Assembly (NCBI RefSeq): GCF_000003605.2
Contig: NW_003119152.1
Coordinates: forward strand, 1-37,624
DNA length: 37,624 nt
Direction of reading: 5' to 3'
Origin: Saccoglossus kowalevskii
Lineage: Eukaryota > Hemichordata > Enteropneusta > Harrimaniidae
This document shows positions 1 through 12,117 of the stretch, piece by piece. Under the pieces are notes generated by a model. That model saw only the letters and a program-made list of their open reading frames with translations. It was not told the origin of the DNA and did no database searches. A program made the translations under genes and the position numbers. The stretch's first letter is position 1, and every line of letters starts with the position of its first letter.

Positions 1-13
1 TACATAAGTATCT
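1..13 (+). repeat. Left partial monomer (tail of a unit)
   Basis: These 13 bases, ending just before the TCTAGA mark at 14, match the last bases of subfamily A units (ACATAAGTATCT). The array therefore continues to the left of the window. Confidence 0.9.
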
Positions 14-950
14 TCTAGAATTGACCTATGACCTATACATACTTGGAGTAAGACTACGGTAATTTAACATCAATTTACAAAATATTTATTCACATGTTCG
101 AACTTTTAACTATGGGACGTGTTAATATGATATCACAGGTAACAATCCCGAATGAAACTACCAACTTTGCAATCGCTTTTCACAACTTTGTAAGCAGTTT
201 GTTGTCGACTTTCCGGTGACTGTTGTGATAATCTGCTTATATATGAGGCATTCTTGGAACATTTACTTAATGTTTTCGAAATTTAACTGCGGGGTTGTTA
301 TGATAATGACTTAGGTTATATATACAAGCAACTCCGCCAACATTTGTTTCGTTTTTTCCAACTTTGCACGCTGTTTTCTAACATTTTACAGTCAAGTCAC
401 GTGACCATTTATAAGCTGCTTTCTACTGACTTTTATTAAACTTGTCGACTTTATAACTGCACGTTTCTATAAGCTAACAACTTAGGTCATTTATGCAAAC
501 ACATCTAACAACTTTGCAATAACTTTGCACAACTTTGCAATGACTTTGAACAACTTTGCACGGTGCGTTAACAACTTAAAACCCACTACGTGCCTACAGC
601 ATGAACAACTTGTACTTGAAAATTGGAAGGAATTTCGAAACTTTCCATTAGTTAAAAAAGTTACAAAAATGCCACGATTTTCTGCTATAAATGTTTGACA
701 TCACAGCAAAAAAAGATGTAGAAATGTTGCCGTATATCTTGTCCATGTTTGTAATGAAAACAAAAATCAACAGCTCGTTTGCCCGGGGAATCTCCCATGC
801 AAGTACTAACCACGCCCGAGTGTGCTTTACTTTAAACATTTATCGGTCACCTAACCACACAACTGCATAGATCATTAGAAATTAAGCCGAATTCGAGGAT
901 ATTTCAGGTTTTGGGATGTTTTAAAATCGATATCGTTTACATAAGTATCT
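14..950 (+). repeat. Monomer 1 (A, 937 bp)
   Basis: Undeleted A unit, with GTTCGAACTTTTAAC and GGGACGTGTTAATATG near 97-130. It carries the GTCACGTGAC palindrome near 397-406 and the ACTTTG module near 508-551. Confidence 0.95.
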
Positions 951-1868
951 TCTAGAATTGACCTATGACCTCTACATACTTGGAGTAAGACTACGGTGAT
1001 TTAACATCAATTTACGAAATATTTATTCACATGTTCGACTTGTTAATATGATATCACATGTAACAATTCCGAATGAAACTACCGACTTTGCAATCGCTTT
1101 TCACAACTTTGTAAGCAGTTTGTTGTCGACTTTCCAGTGACTGTTGTGATAATCTGCTTCTATATGAAGCATTCCCGGAACATTTACTTAATGTTTTCGA
1201 AATTTAACTGCGGGGTTTTTATGATAATGACTTAGGTTATATATACAAGCAACTCCGCCAACATTTCTTTCGTTTTTTCCAACTTTGTACGCTGTTTTCT
1301 AACATTTTACAGTCAACTCACGTGAACTTCTAAAAGCTGCTTTCAACTAGATTTTATTAAACTTGTCGACTTTATAACTACACGTTTCTATAAGCCAACA
1401 ACTTAGGTCATTTATGCAAACACATCTAACAACTTTGCAATAACTTTGCACAACTTTGCAATGACTTTGAACAACTTTGCACGGTGCGTTAACAACCTAC
1501 AACCCACTACGTGCCTACAGGATCAACAACTTGTACTTGAAAATTGGAAGGAATTTCGAAACTTTCCATTAGTTAAAAAAGTTACAAAAATGCCACGATT
1601 TTCTGCTAAAATGTTTGACATTACAGGAAAAAAAGATGCAGAAATGTTGCCATGTATCTTTTCCATGTTTGTAATGAAAAAAAAATCAACAGCTCGTTTG
1701 CTCGGGGAATCTTCCATGCAAGTACTAACCACGCCTGATTGTGCTTTACTTTAAACATTTATCGGTCATCTAACCACACAAGTGCACAGATCATTAGAAA
1801 TGAATCCGAATTTCGAGGCTATTTCAGTTTTGGGATGTTTAAAATCGATATCGTTTACATAAGTATCT
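951..1868 (+). repeat. Monomer 2 (A, 918 bp, 16-bp deletion)
   Basis: The shortest unit. The 16-bp deletion junction is at about 1037/1038 (TTCG joined to ACTTGTTAAT). A 1-base loss turns GCTATAAATG into GCTAAAATG near 1605-1613. That removes an in-frame stop and leaves a 102-codon open frame at 1446-1754 that no other copy has. Confidence 0.95.
1038..1055 (+). other. 16-bp deletion site in A subset (example in monomer 2)
   Basis: Undeleted units read TTCGAACTTTTAAC...GGGACKTGTTAAT. Monomers 2, 3, 6 and 7 read TTCGACTTGTTAAT directly. The lost segment is flanked by imperfect direct repeats (ACTTTTAA and ACTTGTTAA), as expected for slippage. Other junctions are at about 1955, 4737 and 5658. 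Confidence 0.8.
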
Positions 1869-2789
1869 TCTAGAATTGACCTATGACCTCTACATACTTG
1901 GAGTAAGACTACGGTGATTTAACATCAATTTACGAAATATTTATTCACATGTTCGACTTGTTAATATGATATCACATGTAACAATCCGGAATGAAACTAC
2001 CAACTTTGCAATCGCTTTTCACAACTTTGTAAGCAGTTTGTTGTCGACTTTCCGGTGACTGTTGTGATAATCTGCTTATATATGAGGCATTCTCGGAACA
2101 TTTACTTAATGTTTTCGAAATTTAACTGCGGAGTTGTTATGAAAATGACTTAGGTTATATATATAAGCAACTCTGCCAACATTTCTTTCGTTTTTTCCAA
2201 CTTTGCACGCTGTTTTCTAACATTTTACAGTCAACTTACGTGACCATCTATAAGCTGCTTTCAACTGACTTTTATTAAACTTGTCGACTTTATAACTGCG
2301 CGTTTCTATAAGCCAACAACTTAGGTCATTTATGCAAACACATCTAACAACTTTGCAATAACTTTGCACAACTTTGCAATGACTTTGAACAACTTTGCAC
2401 GGTGCGTTAACAACTTAAAACCCACTACGTGTCTACAGCCTCAACAACTTGTACTTGAAAATTGGAAGGAATTTCGAAACTTTCCATTAGTTAAAAAAAA
2501 TACAAAAATGCCACGATTTTCTGCTATAAATGTTTGACATCACAGGAAAAATAGATGCAGAAATGTTGCCGAATATCTTTTCCATGTTTGTAATGAAAAA
2601 AAAAACCAACAGCTCGTTTGCTCGGGGAATCTCCCATGCAAGTATTAACCATTCCCGAGTGTGCTTTACTTTAAACATTTATCGGTCACCTAACCACACA
2701 ACAGCATAGATCATTAGAAATTAAGGCGAATTCGAGGCTATTTCAGGTTTTGGGATGTTTTAAAATCGATATCGTTTACATAAGTATCT
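1869..2789 (+). repeat. Monomer 3 (A, 921 bp, 16-bp deletion)
   Basis: The 16-bp deletion junction is at about 1955/1956. The TATA element is lengthened to TATATATATA, and the CACGTG palindrome is changed to TTACGTGA near 2236-2243. Confidence 0.95.
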
Positions 2790-3723
2790 TCTAGAATTGA
2801 CCTATGACCTCTACATACTTGGAGTAAGACTACGGTAATTTAACATCAATTTACGAAATATTTATTCACATTTTCGAACTTTTAACTATGGGAGGTGTTA
2901 ATATGATATCACATGTAACAATCCCGAATGAAACTACCAACTTTGCAATCGCTTTTCACAACTTTGTAAGCAGTTTGTTGTCGACTTTCCGGTGACTGTT
3001 GTGATAATCTGCTTATATATGAGGCATTCTCGGAACATTTACTTAATGTTTTCGAAATTTAGCTGCGGGGTTGTTATGATAATGACTTAGGTTATATATA
3101 CAAGCAACTCCGCCAACATTTCTTTCGTTTTTTCCAACTTTGCACGCTATTTTCTAACATTTTACAGTCAAGTCACGTGACCACTTATAAGCTGCTTTCA
3201 ACTGGCTTTTATTAAACTTGTCGACTTTATAACTGCGCGTTTCTATAAGCCAACAACTTAGTCATTTATGCAAACACATCTAACAACTTTGCAATAACTT
3301 TGCACAACTTTGCATGACTTTGAACAACTTTGCTCGGTGCGTTAACAACTTAAAACCCACTACGTGCCTACAGCCTCAACAACTTGTACTTGAAAATTGG
3401 AAGGAATTTCGAAACTTTCCATTAGTTAAAAAAGATACAAAAATGCCACGATTTTCTGCTATAAATGTTTGACATCACAGGAAAAATAGATGCAGAAATG
3501 TTGCCGAATATCTTTTCCATGTTTGTAATGAAAAAAAAACCAACAGCTCGTTTGCTCGGGGAATTTCCCATGCAAGTACTAACCACGCCCGAGTGTGCTT
3601 TACTTTAAACATTTATCGGTCACCTAACCACACAACAGCATAGATCATTAGAAATTAAGGCGAATTCGAGGCTATTTCAGGTTTTGGGATGTTTTAAAAT
3701 CGATATTTTTAACATAAGTATCT
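2790..3723 (+). repeat. Monomer 4 (A, 934 bp)
   Basis: Undeleted A unit with a private GGGAGGTGTTAAT variant near 2891. One base is missing in the ACTTTG module (TTTGCATGACTTT near 3309), which breaks the 10.5-bp phasing in this copy only. Confidence 0.95.
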
Positions 3724-4650
3724 TCTAGAATTTACCTATGACCTCTACATACTTGGAGTAAGACTACGGTAATTTAACATCAATTTACGAAATATTTATT
3801 CACATGTTCGAACTTTTAACTATGGGACGTGTTAATATGATATCACATATAACAATCCCGAATGAAACTACCAACTTTGCAATCGCTTTTCACAACTTTG
3901 TAAGCAGTTTGTTGTCGACTTTCCAGTGACTGTTGTGATAATCTTCTTCTATATGAGGCATTCCCGGAACATTTACTTAATGTTTTCGAAATTTAACTGC
4001 GGGGTTGTTATGATAATGACTTAGGTTATATATACAAGCAACTCCGCCAACATTTCTTTCGTTTTTTCCAACTTTGCACGCTGTTTTCTAACATTTTACA
4101 GTCAACGCACGTGAACTTCTAAAAGCTGCTTTCAACTAGCTTTTATTAAACTTGTCGACTTTATAACTGCACGTTTCTATAAGCCAACAACTTAGGTCAT
4201 TTATGCAAACACATCTAACAACTTTGCAATAACTTTGCACAACTTTGCAATGACTTTGAACAACTTGGCACGGTGCGTTAACAACATAAAACCCACTACG
4301 TGCCGACAGCATCAACAACTTGTACTTGAAAATTGGAAGGAATTTCGAAACTTTCCATTAGTTACAAAAATGCCACGATTTTCTGCTATAAATATTTGAC
4401 ATCACATCAAAAAAAGATGCAGAAATGTTGCCGTATAACTTTTCCATGTTTGTAATGAAAAAAAAACCAACAGCTCGTTTGCTCGGGGAATCTCCCATGC
4501 AAGTACTAACCACGCCCGAGTGTGCTTTACTTTAAACATTTATCGGTCACCTAACCACAAAACAGCATAGATCATTAGAAATTAAAGCGAATTCGAGGCT
4601 ATTTCAGGTTTTGGGATGTTTTAAAATCGATATCGTTTACATAAGTATCT
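3724..4650 (+). repeat. Monomer 5 (A, 927 bp)
   Basis: Undeleted at the 16-bp site. It lacks nine bases at about 4363, where GTTAAAAAAGTTACAAAAA has become GTTACAAAAA, a deletion between two GTT repeats. Its second half shares rare variants with monomer 6: GATAATCTTCTTC, CCGTATAACT and AAATTAAAGCG. Confidence 0.95.
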
Positions 4651-5571
4651 TCTAGAATTGACCTATGACCTCTACATACTTGGAGTAAGTCTACGGTGAT
4701 TTAACATCAATTTACGAAATATTTATTCACATGTTCGACTTGTTAATATGATATCACATGTAACAATTCCGAATGAAACTACCAACTTTGCAATCGCTTT
4801 TCACAACTTTGTAAGCAGTTTGTTGTCGACTTTCCAGTGACTGTTGTGATAATCTTCTTCTATATGAGGCATTCCCGGAACATTTACTTAATGTTTTCGA
4901 AATTTAACTGCGGGGTTGTTATGATAATGACTTAGGTTATATATACAAGCAACTCCGCCAACATTTCTTTCGTTTTTTCCAACTTTGCACGCTGTTTTCT
5001 AACATTTTACAGTCAAGTCACGTGACCATATATAAGCTGCTTTCAACTGGCTTTTATTAAACTTGTCGACTTTATAACTGCGCGTTTCTATAAGCCAACA
5101 ACTTAGGTCATTTATGCAAACACATCTAACAACTTTGCAATAACTTTGCACAACTTTGCAATGACTTTGAACAACTTTGCACGGTGCGTTAACAACTTAA
5201 AACCCACTACGTGCCGACAGCATCAACAACTTGTACTTGAAAATTGGAAGGAATTTCGAAACTTTCCATTAGTTAAAAAAGTTACAAAAATGCCACGATT
5301 TTCTGCTATAAATATTTGACATCACAGCAAAAAAAGATGCAGAAATGTTGCCGTATAACTTTTCCATGTTTGTAATGAAAAAAAAAACCAACAGCTCGTT
5401 TGCTCGGGGAATCTCCCATGCAAGTACTAACCACGCCCGAGTGTGCTTTACTTTAAACATTTATCGGTCACCTAACCACAAAACAGCATAGATCATTAGA
5501 AATTAAAGCGAATTCGAGGCTATTTCAGGTTTTGGGATGTTTTAAAATCGATATCGTTTACATAAGTATCT
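4651..5571 (+). repeat. Monomer 6 (A, 921 bp, 16-bp deletion)
   Basis: The 16-bp deletion junction is at about 4737/4738. It shares GAGTAAGTCTACGG with monomer 7 at the front and the rare second-half variants with monomer 5. That pattern suggests local exchange between neighbours. Confidence 0.95.
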
Positions 5572-6491
5572 TCTAGAATTGACCTATGACCTCTACATAC
5601 TTGGAGTAAGTCTACGGTGATTTAACATCAATTTACGAAATATTTATTCACATGTTCGACTTGTTAATATGATATCACATGTAACAATTCCGAATGAAAC
5701 TACCAACTTTGCAATCGCTTTTCACAACTTTGTAAGCAGTTTGTTGTCGACTTTCCGGTGACTGTTGTGATAATCTGGTTATATATGAGGCATTCTCGGA
5801 ACATTTACTTAATGTTTTCGAAATTTAGCTGCGGGCTTGTTATGATAATGACTTAGGTTATATATACAAGCAACTCCGCCAACATTTCTTTCGTTTTTTC
5901 CAACTTTGCACGCTGTTTTCTAACATTTTACAGTCAAGTCAAGTGACCATTTATAAGCTGCTTTCAACTGGCTTTTATTAAACTTGTCGACTTTGTAACT
6001 GCGCGTTTCTATAAGCCAACAACTTAGGTCATTTATGCAAACACATCTAACAACTTTGCAATAACTTTGCACAACTTTGCAATGACTTTGAACAACTTTG
6101 CACGGTGCGTTAACAACTTAAAACCCACTACGTGCCTACAGCATCAACAACTTGTACTTGAAAATTGGAAGGAATTTCGAAACTTTCCATTAGTTAAAAA
6201 AGTTACAAAAATGCCACGCTTTTCTGCTATAAATGTTTGACATCACAGGAAAAATAGATGCAGAAATGTTGCCGAATATCTTTTCCATGTTTGTAATGAA
6301 AAAAAAATCAACAGCTCGTTTGCTCGGGGAATCTTCCATGCAAGTACTAACCACGCCCGAGTGTGCTTTACTTTAAACATTTATCGGTCACCTAACCACA
6401 CAACAGCATAGATCATTAGAAATTAAGCTGAATTCGAGGCTATTTCAGGTTTTGGGATGTTTTAAAATCGATATCGTTTACATAAGTATCT
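5572..6491 (+). repeat. Monomer 7 (A, 920 bp, 16-bp deletion)
   Basis: The 16-bp deletion junction is at about 5658/5659. The palindrome is altered to TCAAGTGA near 5939-5946. This is the last full A unit before the B block. Confidence 0.95.
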
Positions 6492-7421
6492 TCTAGAATT
6501 TACCTATGACCTCTACATACTTGGAGTAAGACTACGGTAATTTAACATCAATTTACGAAATATTTATTCACATGTTCAAACTTTTAACCACGGGACTTGT
6601 TAATATGATATCACATGTAACAATCCCGAATGAGACTACCAACTTTGAAATCGCTTTTCATAACTTTGTAAGCAGTTTGTTGTCGACTTTTCGGTGACTG
6701 TTGTGATAATCTGGTTATATATGAGGCATTCTCGGAATATTTACTCAATGTTTTAGACATTTAACTGCGGGGTTGTCATGATAATGACTTAGGTTATATA
6801 TATACAAGCAACTCCGCCAAAATTTCTTTCGTTTTTTTACAACATTGCACGCTATTTTCTAATATTTTACAGTCAACTCACGTGACCATCTATAAGCTGC
6901 TTTCAACTGGCTTTTAATAAACTTGTCGACTTTACAACTGCGCGTTTCTATAAGCCAACAACTTAGGTCATTTATACAAGTACATCTACAAACTTTGCAA
7001 TAACTTTGCACAACTTTGCAATGACTTTGAACAATTTTGCACGGTGCGTTAACAACTTAAAACCCACTGCGTGCCGACACCATCAACAACTTGTACTTGA
7101 ATATTAGAAGGAATTTCGAAACTTTTCTTTAGTTCAAAAAGTTACAAAAATTCCACGATTTTCTGCTATAAATGTTTGACATCGCAGGAAGAAAAAATGC
7201 TGAAATGTTGCCGAATATCTTTTCCATGTTTGTAATGAAAAAATAAATTCAACAGCTCGTTTACTCGGGGAGTCTCCCATGCAAGTACGATTGTGCTTTA
7301 CTTTAAACATTTATCGGTCACCTAACCACACAACTGCATAGATCATTTGAAATTAAGCAGAATTAGAGGCTATTTCAGGTTTTGGGATGTTTTAAAATCG
7401 ATATTGTTTACACAAGTATCT
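6492..7421 (+). repeat. Monomer 8 (B, 930 bp; A-like first 86 bases)
   Basis: The start is A-like (TAGAATTTACC), and B-specific bases begin at 6578. An 11-bp deletion is visible at about 7288/7289, where GCAAGTAC is joined to GATTGTGC. By eye it differs from monomer 9 at only about half a dozen positions. Confidence 0.95.
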
Positions 7422-8929
7422 TCTAGAATTGACCTATGACCTCTGCATACTTGGAGTAAGACTACGGTAATTTAACATCAATTTACGATATATTTATTCA
7501 CATGTTCAAACTTTTAACCACGGGACTTGTTAATATGATATCACCGGTAACAATCCCGAATGAGACTACCAACTTTGAAATCGCTTTTCATAACTTTGTA
7601 AGCAGTTTGTTGTCGACTTTTCGGTGACTGTTGTGATAATCTGGTTATATATGAGGCATTCTCGGAATATTTACTCAATGTTTTAGACATTTAACTGCGG
7701 GGTTGTCATGATAATGACTTAGGTTATATATATACAAGCAACTCCGCCAAAATTTCTTTCGTTTTTTTACAACTTTGCACGCTATTTTCTAATATTTTAC
7801 AGTCAACTCACGTGACCATCTATAAGCTGCTTTCAACTGGCTTTTAATAAACTTGTCGACTTTACAACTGCGCGTTTCTATAAGCCAACAACTTAGGTCA
7901 TTTATACAAGTACATCTACAAACTTTGCAATAACTTTGCACAACTTTGCAATGACTTTGAACAATTTTGCACGGTGCGTTAACAACTTAAAACCCACTGC
8001 GTGCCGACACCATCAACAACTTGTACTTGAATATTAGAATGAATTTCGAAACTTTTCTTTAGTTCAAAAAGTTACAAAAATTCCACGATTTTCTGCTATA
8101 AATGTTTGACATCGCAGGAAGAAAAAATGCTGAAATGTTGCCGAATATCTTTTCCATGTTTGTAATGAAAAAATAAATTCAACAGCTCGTTTACTCGGGG
8201 AGTCTCCCATGCAAGTACGATTGTGCTTTACTTTAAACATTTATCGGTCACCTAACCACACAACTGCATAGATCATTTGAAATTAAGCAGAATTAGAGGC
8301 TATTTCAGGTTTTGGGATGTTTTAAAATCGATATTGTTTACACAAGTATCTTCTAGAATTGACCTATGACCTCTGCATACTTGGAGTAAGACTACGGTAA
8401 TTTAACATCAATTTACGATATATTTATTCACATGTTCAAACTTTTAACCACGGGACTTGTTAATATGATATCACCGGTAACAATCCCGAATGAGACTACC
8501 AACTTTGAAATCGCTTTTCATAACTTTGTAAGCAGTTTGTTGTCGACTTTTCGGTGACTGTTGTGATAATCTGGTTATATATGAGGCATTCTCGGAATAT
8601 TTACTCAATGTTTTAGACATTTAACTGCGGGGTTGTCATGATAATGACTTAGGTTATATATATACAAGCAACTCCGCCAAAATTTCTTTCGTTTTTTTAC
8701 AACTTTGCACGCTATTTTCTAATATTTTACAGTCAACTCACGTGACCATCTATAAGCTGCTTTCAACTGGCTTTTAATAAACTTGTCGACTTTACAACTG
8801 CGCGTTTCTATAAGCCAACAACTTAGGTCATTTATACAAGTACATCTACAAACTTTGCAATAACTTTGCACAACTTTGCAATGACTTTGAACAATTTTGC
8901 ACGGTGCGTTAACAACTTAAAACCCACTA
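6578..8929 (+). repeat. Subfamily B block (copies 8, 9 and first part of 10)
   Basis: Diagnostic features are GTTCAAACTTTTAACCACGG, GTTTTTTTACAAC, TATACAAGTACATC and AACAATTTTGC. The two full units are 930 bp because of an 11-bp deletion. B mixes states: like A it has GATAATCTG and GGGATGTTTT, and like C it has GGGACTTGTTAAT. The last B-specific base is near 8895 and the first non-B base is at 8929, so the switch to C lies between them. Confidence 0.85.
7422..8351 (+). repeat. Monomer 9 (B, 930 bp)
   Basis: Same 11-bp deletion, at about 8218/8219. Its first ~600 bases appear identical to the start of monomer 10 in a line-by-line comparison (offset 930). It has private GAATGAATTTCG near 8037. 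Confidence 0.95.
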
Positions 8930-9294
8930 CGTGCTGACAGCATCAACAACTTGTACTTGAAAATTAGAAGGAATTTCGAAACTTTCCATTAGTTAAAAAA
9001 GTTACAAAAATGCCACGATTTTCTACAATAAATGATTGACATCACAGGAAGAAAAATGCAGAAATGTTGAAGTATATCTTTTCCATGTCTGTGATGAAAA
9101 AAAAAAAAAATCAACAGCTCGTTTACTCGGGGAGTCTCCCGTGCAAATACTAACCACGCCCGATTGTGCTTTACTTTAAACATTCATCGGTCACCTAACC
9201 ACACAACTGCATAGAAAACATGCAATTATTTCGAATTATAGGCTATTTCAGGTTTTGAGATGTTTTATAATCGATATCGTCTACGCAAATATCT
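8352..9294 (+). repeat. Monomer 10 (B/C chimera, 943 bp)
   Basis: The first ~545-577 bases are B-type and the remainder is C-type, with the switch between 8895 and 8929. The 11 bp deleted in B is present here because that part is C-type. The A-run near 9097-9110 is about 14 long, among the longest in the array. Confidence 0.95.
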
Positions 9295-10233
9295 TCTAGA
9301 ATTGACCTATGACATCTACATACTTGGAGTAAGACTACGGTAATTTAACATAAATTAACGAAATCTTTATTCACATTTTCGAACTTTTAACTATGGGACT
9401 TGTTAATATGATATCACAGGTAACAATCCCGAATGAAAATACCAAGTTTGCAATCGCTTTTCACAACTTTGTAAGCAGATTGTAGTCGACTTTTTGGTTG
9501 ACTGTTGTGACAATATGCTTACATATGAGGCATTCTCCGAACATTTACTTAATATTTTCGACATTTAACTTCGGGGTTTTCATGATAATGACTTAGGTTA
9601 TATATACAAGCAACTCCGCCAACATTTCTTTCGTTTTTCCAACTTTGCACGCTGTTTTCTAACATTTTACAGTCAACTCACGTGAACATCTATAAGCTGC
9701 TTTCAAATGGCTTTTATTAAACTTGTCGACTTTAGAACTGCGCGTTTCTATAAGCCAACAACTTAGGTCATTTATGCAAATACATCTACCAACTTTGCAA
9801 TAACTTTGCACAACTTTGCAATGACTTTGAACAACTTTGCACGGTGCGTTAACAACTTAAAACCCACTACGTGCCGACAGCATCAACAACTTGTACTTGA
9901 AAATTAGAAGGAATTTCGAAACTTTCCATTAGTTAAAAAAGTTACAAAAATGCCACGATTTTCTACAATAAATGATTGACATCACAGGAAGAAAAATGCA
10001 GAAATGTTGAAGTATATCTTTTCCATGTCTGTGATGAAACACAAAAAAATCAACAGCTCGTTTACTCAGGGAGTCTCCCATGCAAGTACTAACCACGCCC
10101 GATTGCGCTTTACCTCAAACATTCATCGGTCACCTAACCACACAACTGCATAGAAAACATGCAATTCGGTCGAATTCCCGGCTATTTCAGGTTTTGAGAT
10201 GTTTTAAAATCGATATCGCCTACGCAAATATCT
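9295..10233 (+). repeat. Monomer 11 (C, 939 bp)
   Basis: First complete C unit. It has GAACTTTTAAC/GTTAATATG/CCCGAATG front markers, private GCAGATTGTAG and CAATATGC, and the rare CCAAGTTTGC that reappears in monomers 31 and 33. Confidence 0.95.
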
Positions 10234-11175
10234 TCTTGAATTGACCTATGACATCTACATACTTGGAGTAAGACTACGGTAATTTAACATCAATTAACGA
10301 AATCTTTATTCACATTTTCGAACTTTTAACTATGGGACTTGTTAATATGATATCACAGGTAACAATCCCGAATGAAAATACCAACTTTGCAATCGCTTTT
10401 CACAACTTTGTAAGCAGTTTGTAGTCGACTTTTTGGTTGACTGTTGTGACAATCTGCTTACATATGAGGCATTCTCGGAACATTTACTTAATATTTTCGA
10501 CATTTAACTGCGGGGTTGTCATGATAATGACTTAGGTTATATATACAAGCAACTCCGCCAACATTTCTTTCGTTTTTTCCAACTTTGCACGCTGTTTTCT
10601 AACATTTTACAGTCAACTCACGTGAACATCTATAAGCTGCTTTCAAATGGCTTTTATTAAACTTGTCGACTTTAGAACTGCGCGTTTCTATAAGCCAACA
10701 ACTTAGGTCATTTATGCAAATACATCTACCAACTTTGCAATAACTTTGCACAACTTTGCAATGACTTTGAACAACTTTGCACGGTGCGTTAACAACTTAA
10801 ATCCCACTACGTGCCGACAGCATCAACAACTTGTACTTGAAAATTAGAAGGAATTTCGAAACTTTCCATTAGTTAAAAAAGTTACAAAAATGCCACGATA
10901 TTCTACAATAAATGATTGACATCACAGGAAGAAAAATGCAGAAATGTTGAAGTATATCTTGTCCATGTCTGTGATGAAACAAAAAAGAAATTCAACAGCT
11001 CGTTTACTCAGGGAGTCTCCCATGCAAGTACTAACCACACCTGATTGCGCTTTACCTCAAACATTCATCGGTCACCTAACCACACAACTGCATAGAAAAC
11101 ATGCAATTAGGCCGAATTCCCTGCTATTTCAGGTTTTGAGATGTTTTAAAATCGATATCGCCTACGCAAATATCT
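10234..11175 (+). repeat. Monomer 12 (C, 942 bp)
   Basis: The unit mark is mutated to TCTTGA. Front markers are GAAC/GTTAATATG/CCCGAATG. The A-run is interrupted (CAAAAAAGAAATTC), a variant shared with monomers 13-15. Confidence 0.95.
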
Positions 11176-12117
11176 TCTAGAATTGACCTATGACATCTAC
11201 ATACTTGGAGTAAGATTACGGTAATTTAACATCAATTAACGAAATATTTATTCACATTTTCGAGCTTTTAACTATGGGACTTGTTAAAATGATATCACAG
11301 GTAACAATCCCAAATGAAAATACCAACTTTGCAATCGCTTTTCACAACTGTGTAAGCAGTTTGTAGTCGACTTTTTGGTTGACTGTTGTGACAATCTGCT
11401 TACATATGAGGCATTCTCGGCACATTTACTTAATATTTTCGACATTTAACTTCGGGGTTGTCATGATAATGACTTAGGTTATATATACAAGCAACTCCGC
11501 CAACATTTCTTTCGTTTTTTCCAACTTTGCACGCTGTTTTCTAACATTTTACAGTCAACTCACGTGAACATATATAAGCTGCTTTCAAATGGCTTTTATT
11601 ACACTTGTCGACTTTAGAACTGCGCGTTTCTATAAGCCAACAACTTAGGTCATTTATGCAAATACATCTACCAACTTTGCAATAACTTTGCACAACTTTG
11701 CAATGACTTTGAACAACTTTGCACGGTGCGTTAACAACTTAAAACCCACTACGTTCCAACAGCATCAACAACTTGTACTTGAAAATTAGAAGGAATTTCG
11801 AAACTTTCCATTAGTTAAAAAAGTTACAAAAATGCCACGATTTTCTACAATAAATGATTGACATCAAAGGAAGAAAAATGCAGAAATGTTGAAGTATATC
11901 TTTTCCATGTCTGTGATGAAACAAAAAAGAAATTCAACAGCTCGTTTACTCAGGGAGTCTCCCATGCAAATTCTAACCACGCCTGATTGCGCTTTACCTC
12001 AAACATTCATCGGTCACCTAACCACACAACTGCATAGAAAACATGCAATTAGGCCGAATTCCAAGCTATTTCAGGTTTTGAGATGTTTTAAAATCGATAT
12101 CGCCTACGCAAATATCT
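11176..12117 (+). repeat. Monomer 13 (C, 942 bp)
   Basis: Front markers are GAGC/GTTAAAATG/CCCAAATG. It shares CAACTGTGTAAGC with monomer 14. It shares ATTACACTTG, TACGTTCC and GACATCAAAGG with monomers 14 and 15, which indicates a local triplication. Confidence 0.95.

Larger units (their letters stand above)
1..6577 (+). repeat. Subfamily A block (copies 1-7)
   Basis: Units here share GGGATGTTTT near the unit end, GTTTACATAAGTATC before the TCTAGA mark, GTTGTGATAATCTG, and GCAAACACATC before the ACTTTG-rich module. None of these is the C-type form. Unit length is 918-937 bp. The right limit is the last base before the first B-specific difference (GTTCAAAC instead of GTTCGAAC or GTTCGACT), at about 6578. 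Confidence 0.9.

Noticed and set aside
5269..5460. Minus-strand frames beginning MFKVKHTRAW in several units (also near 648, 2487, 8989 and 33430).
   Set aside because: They are antisense to the other recurrent frame, interrupted in most copies, and have no recognisable domain.
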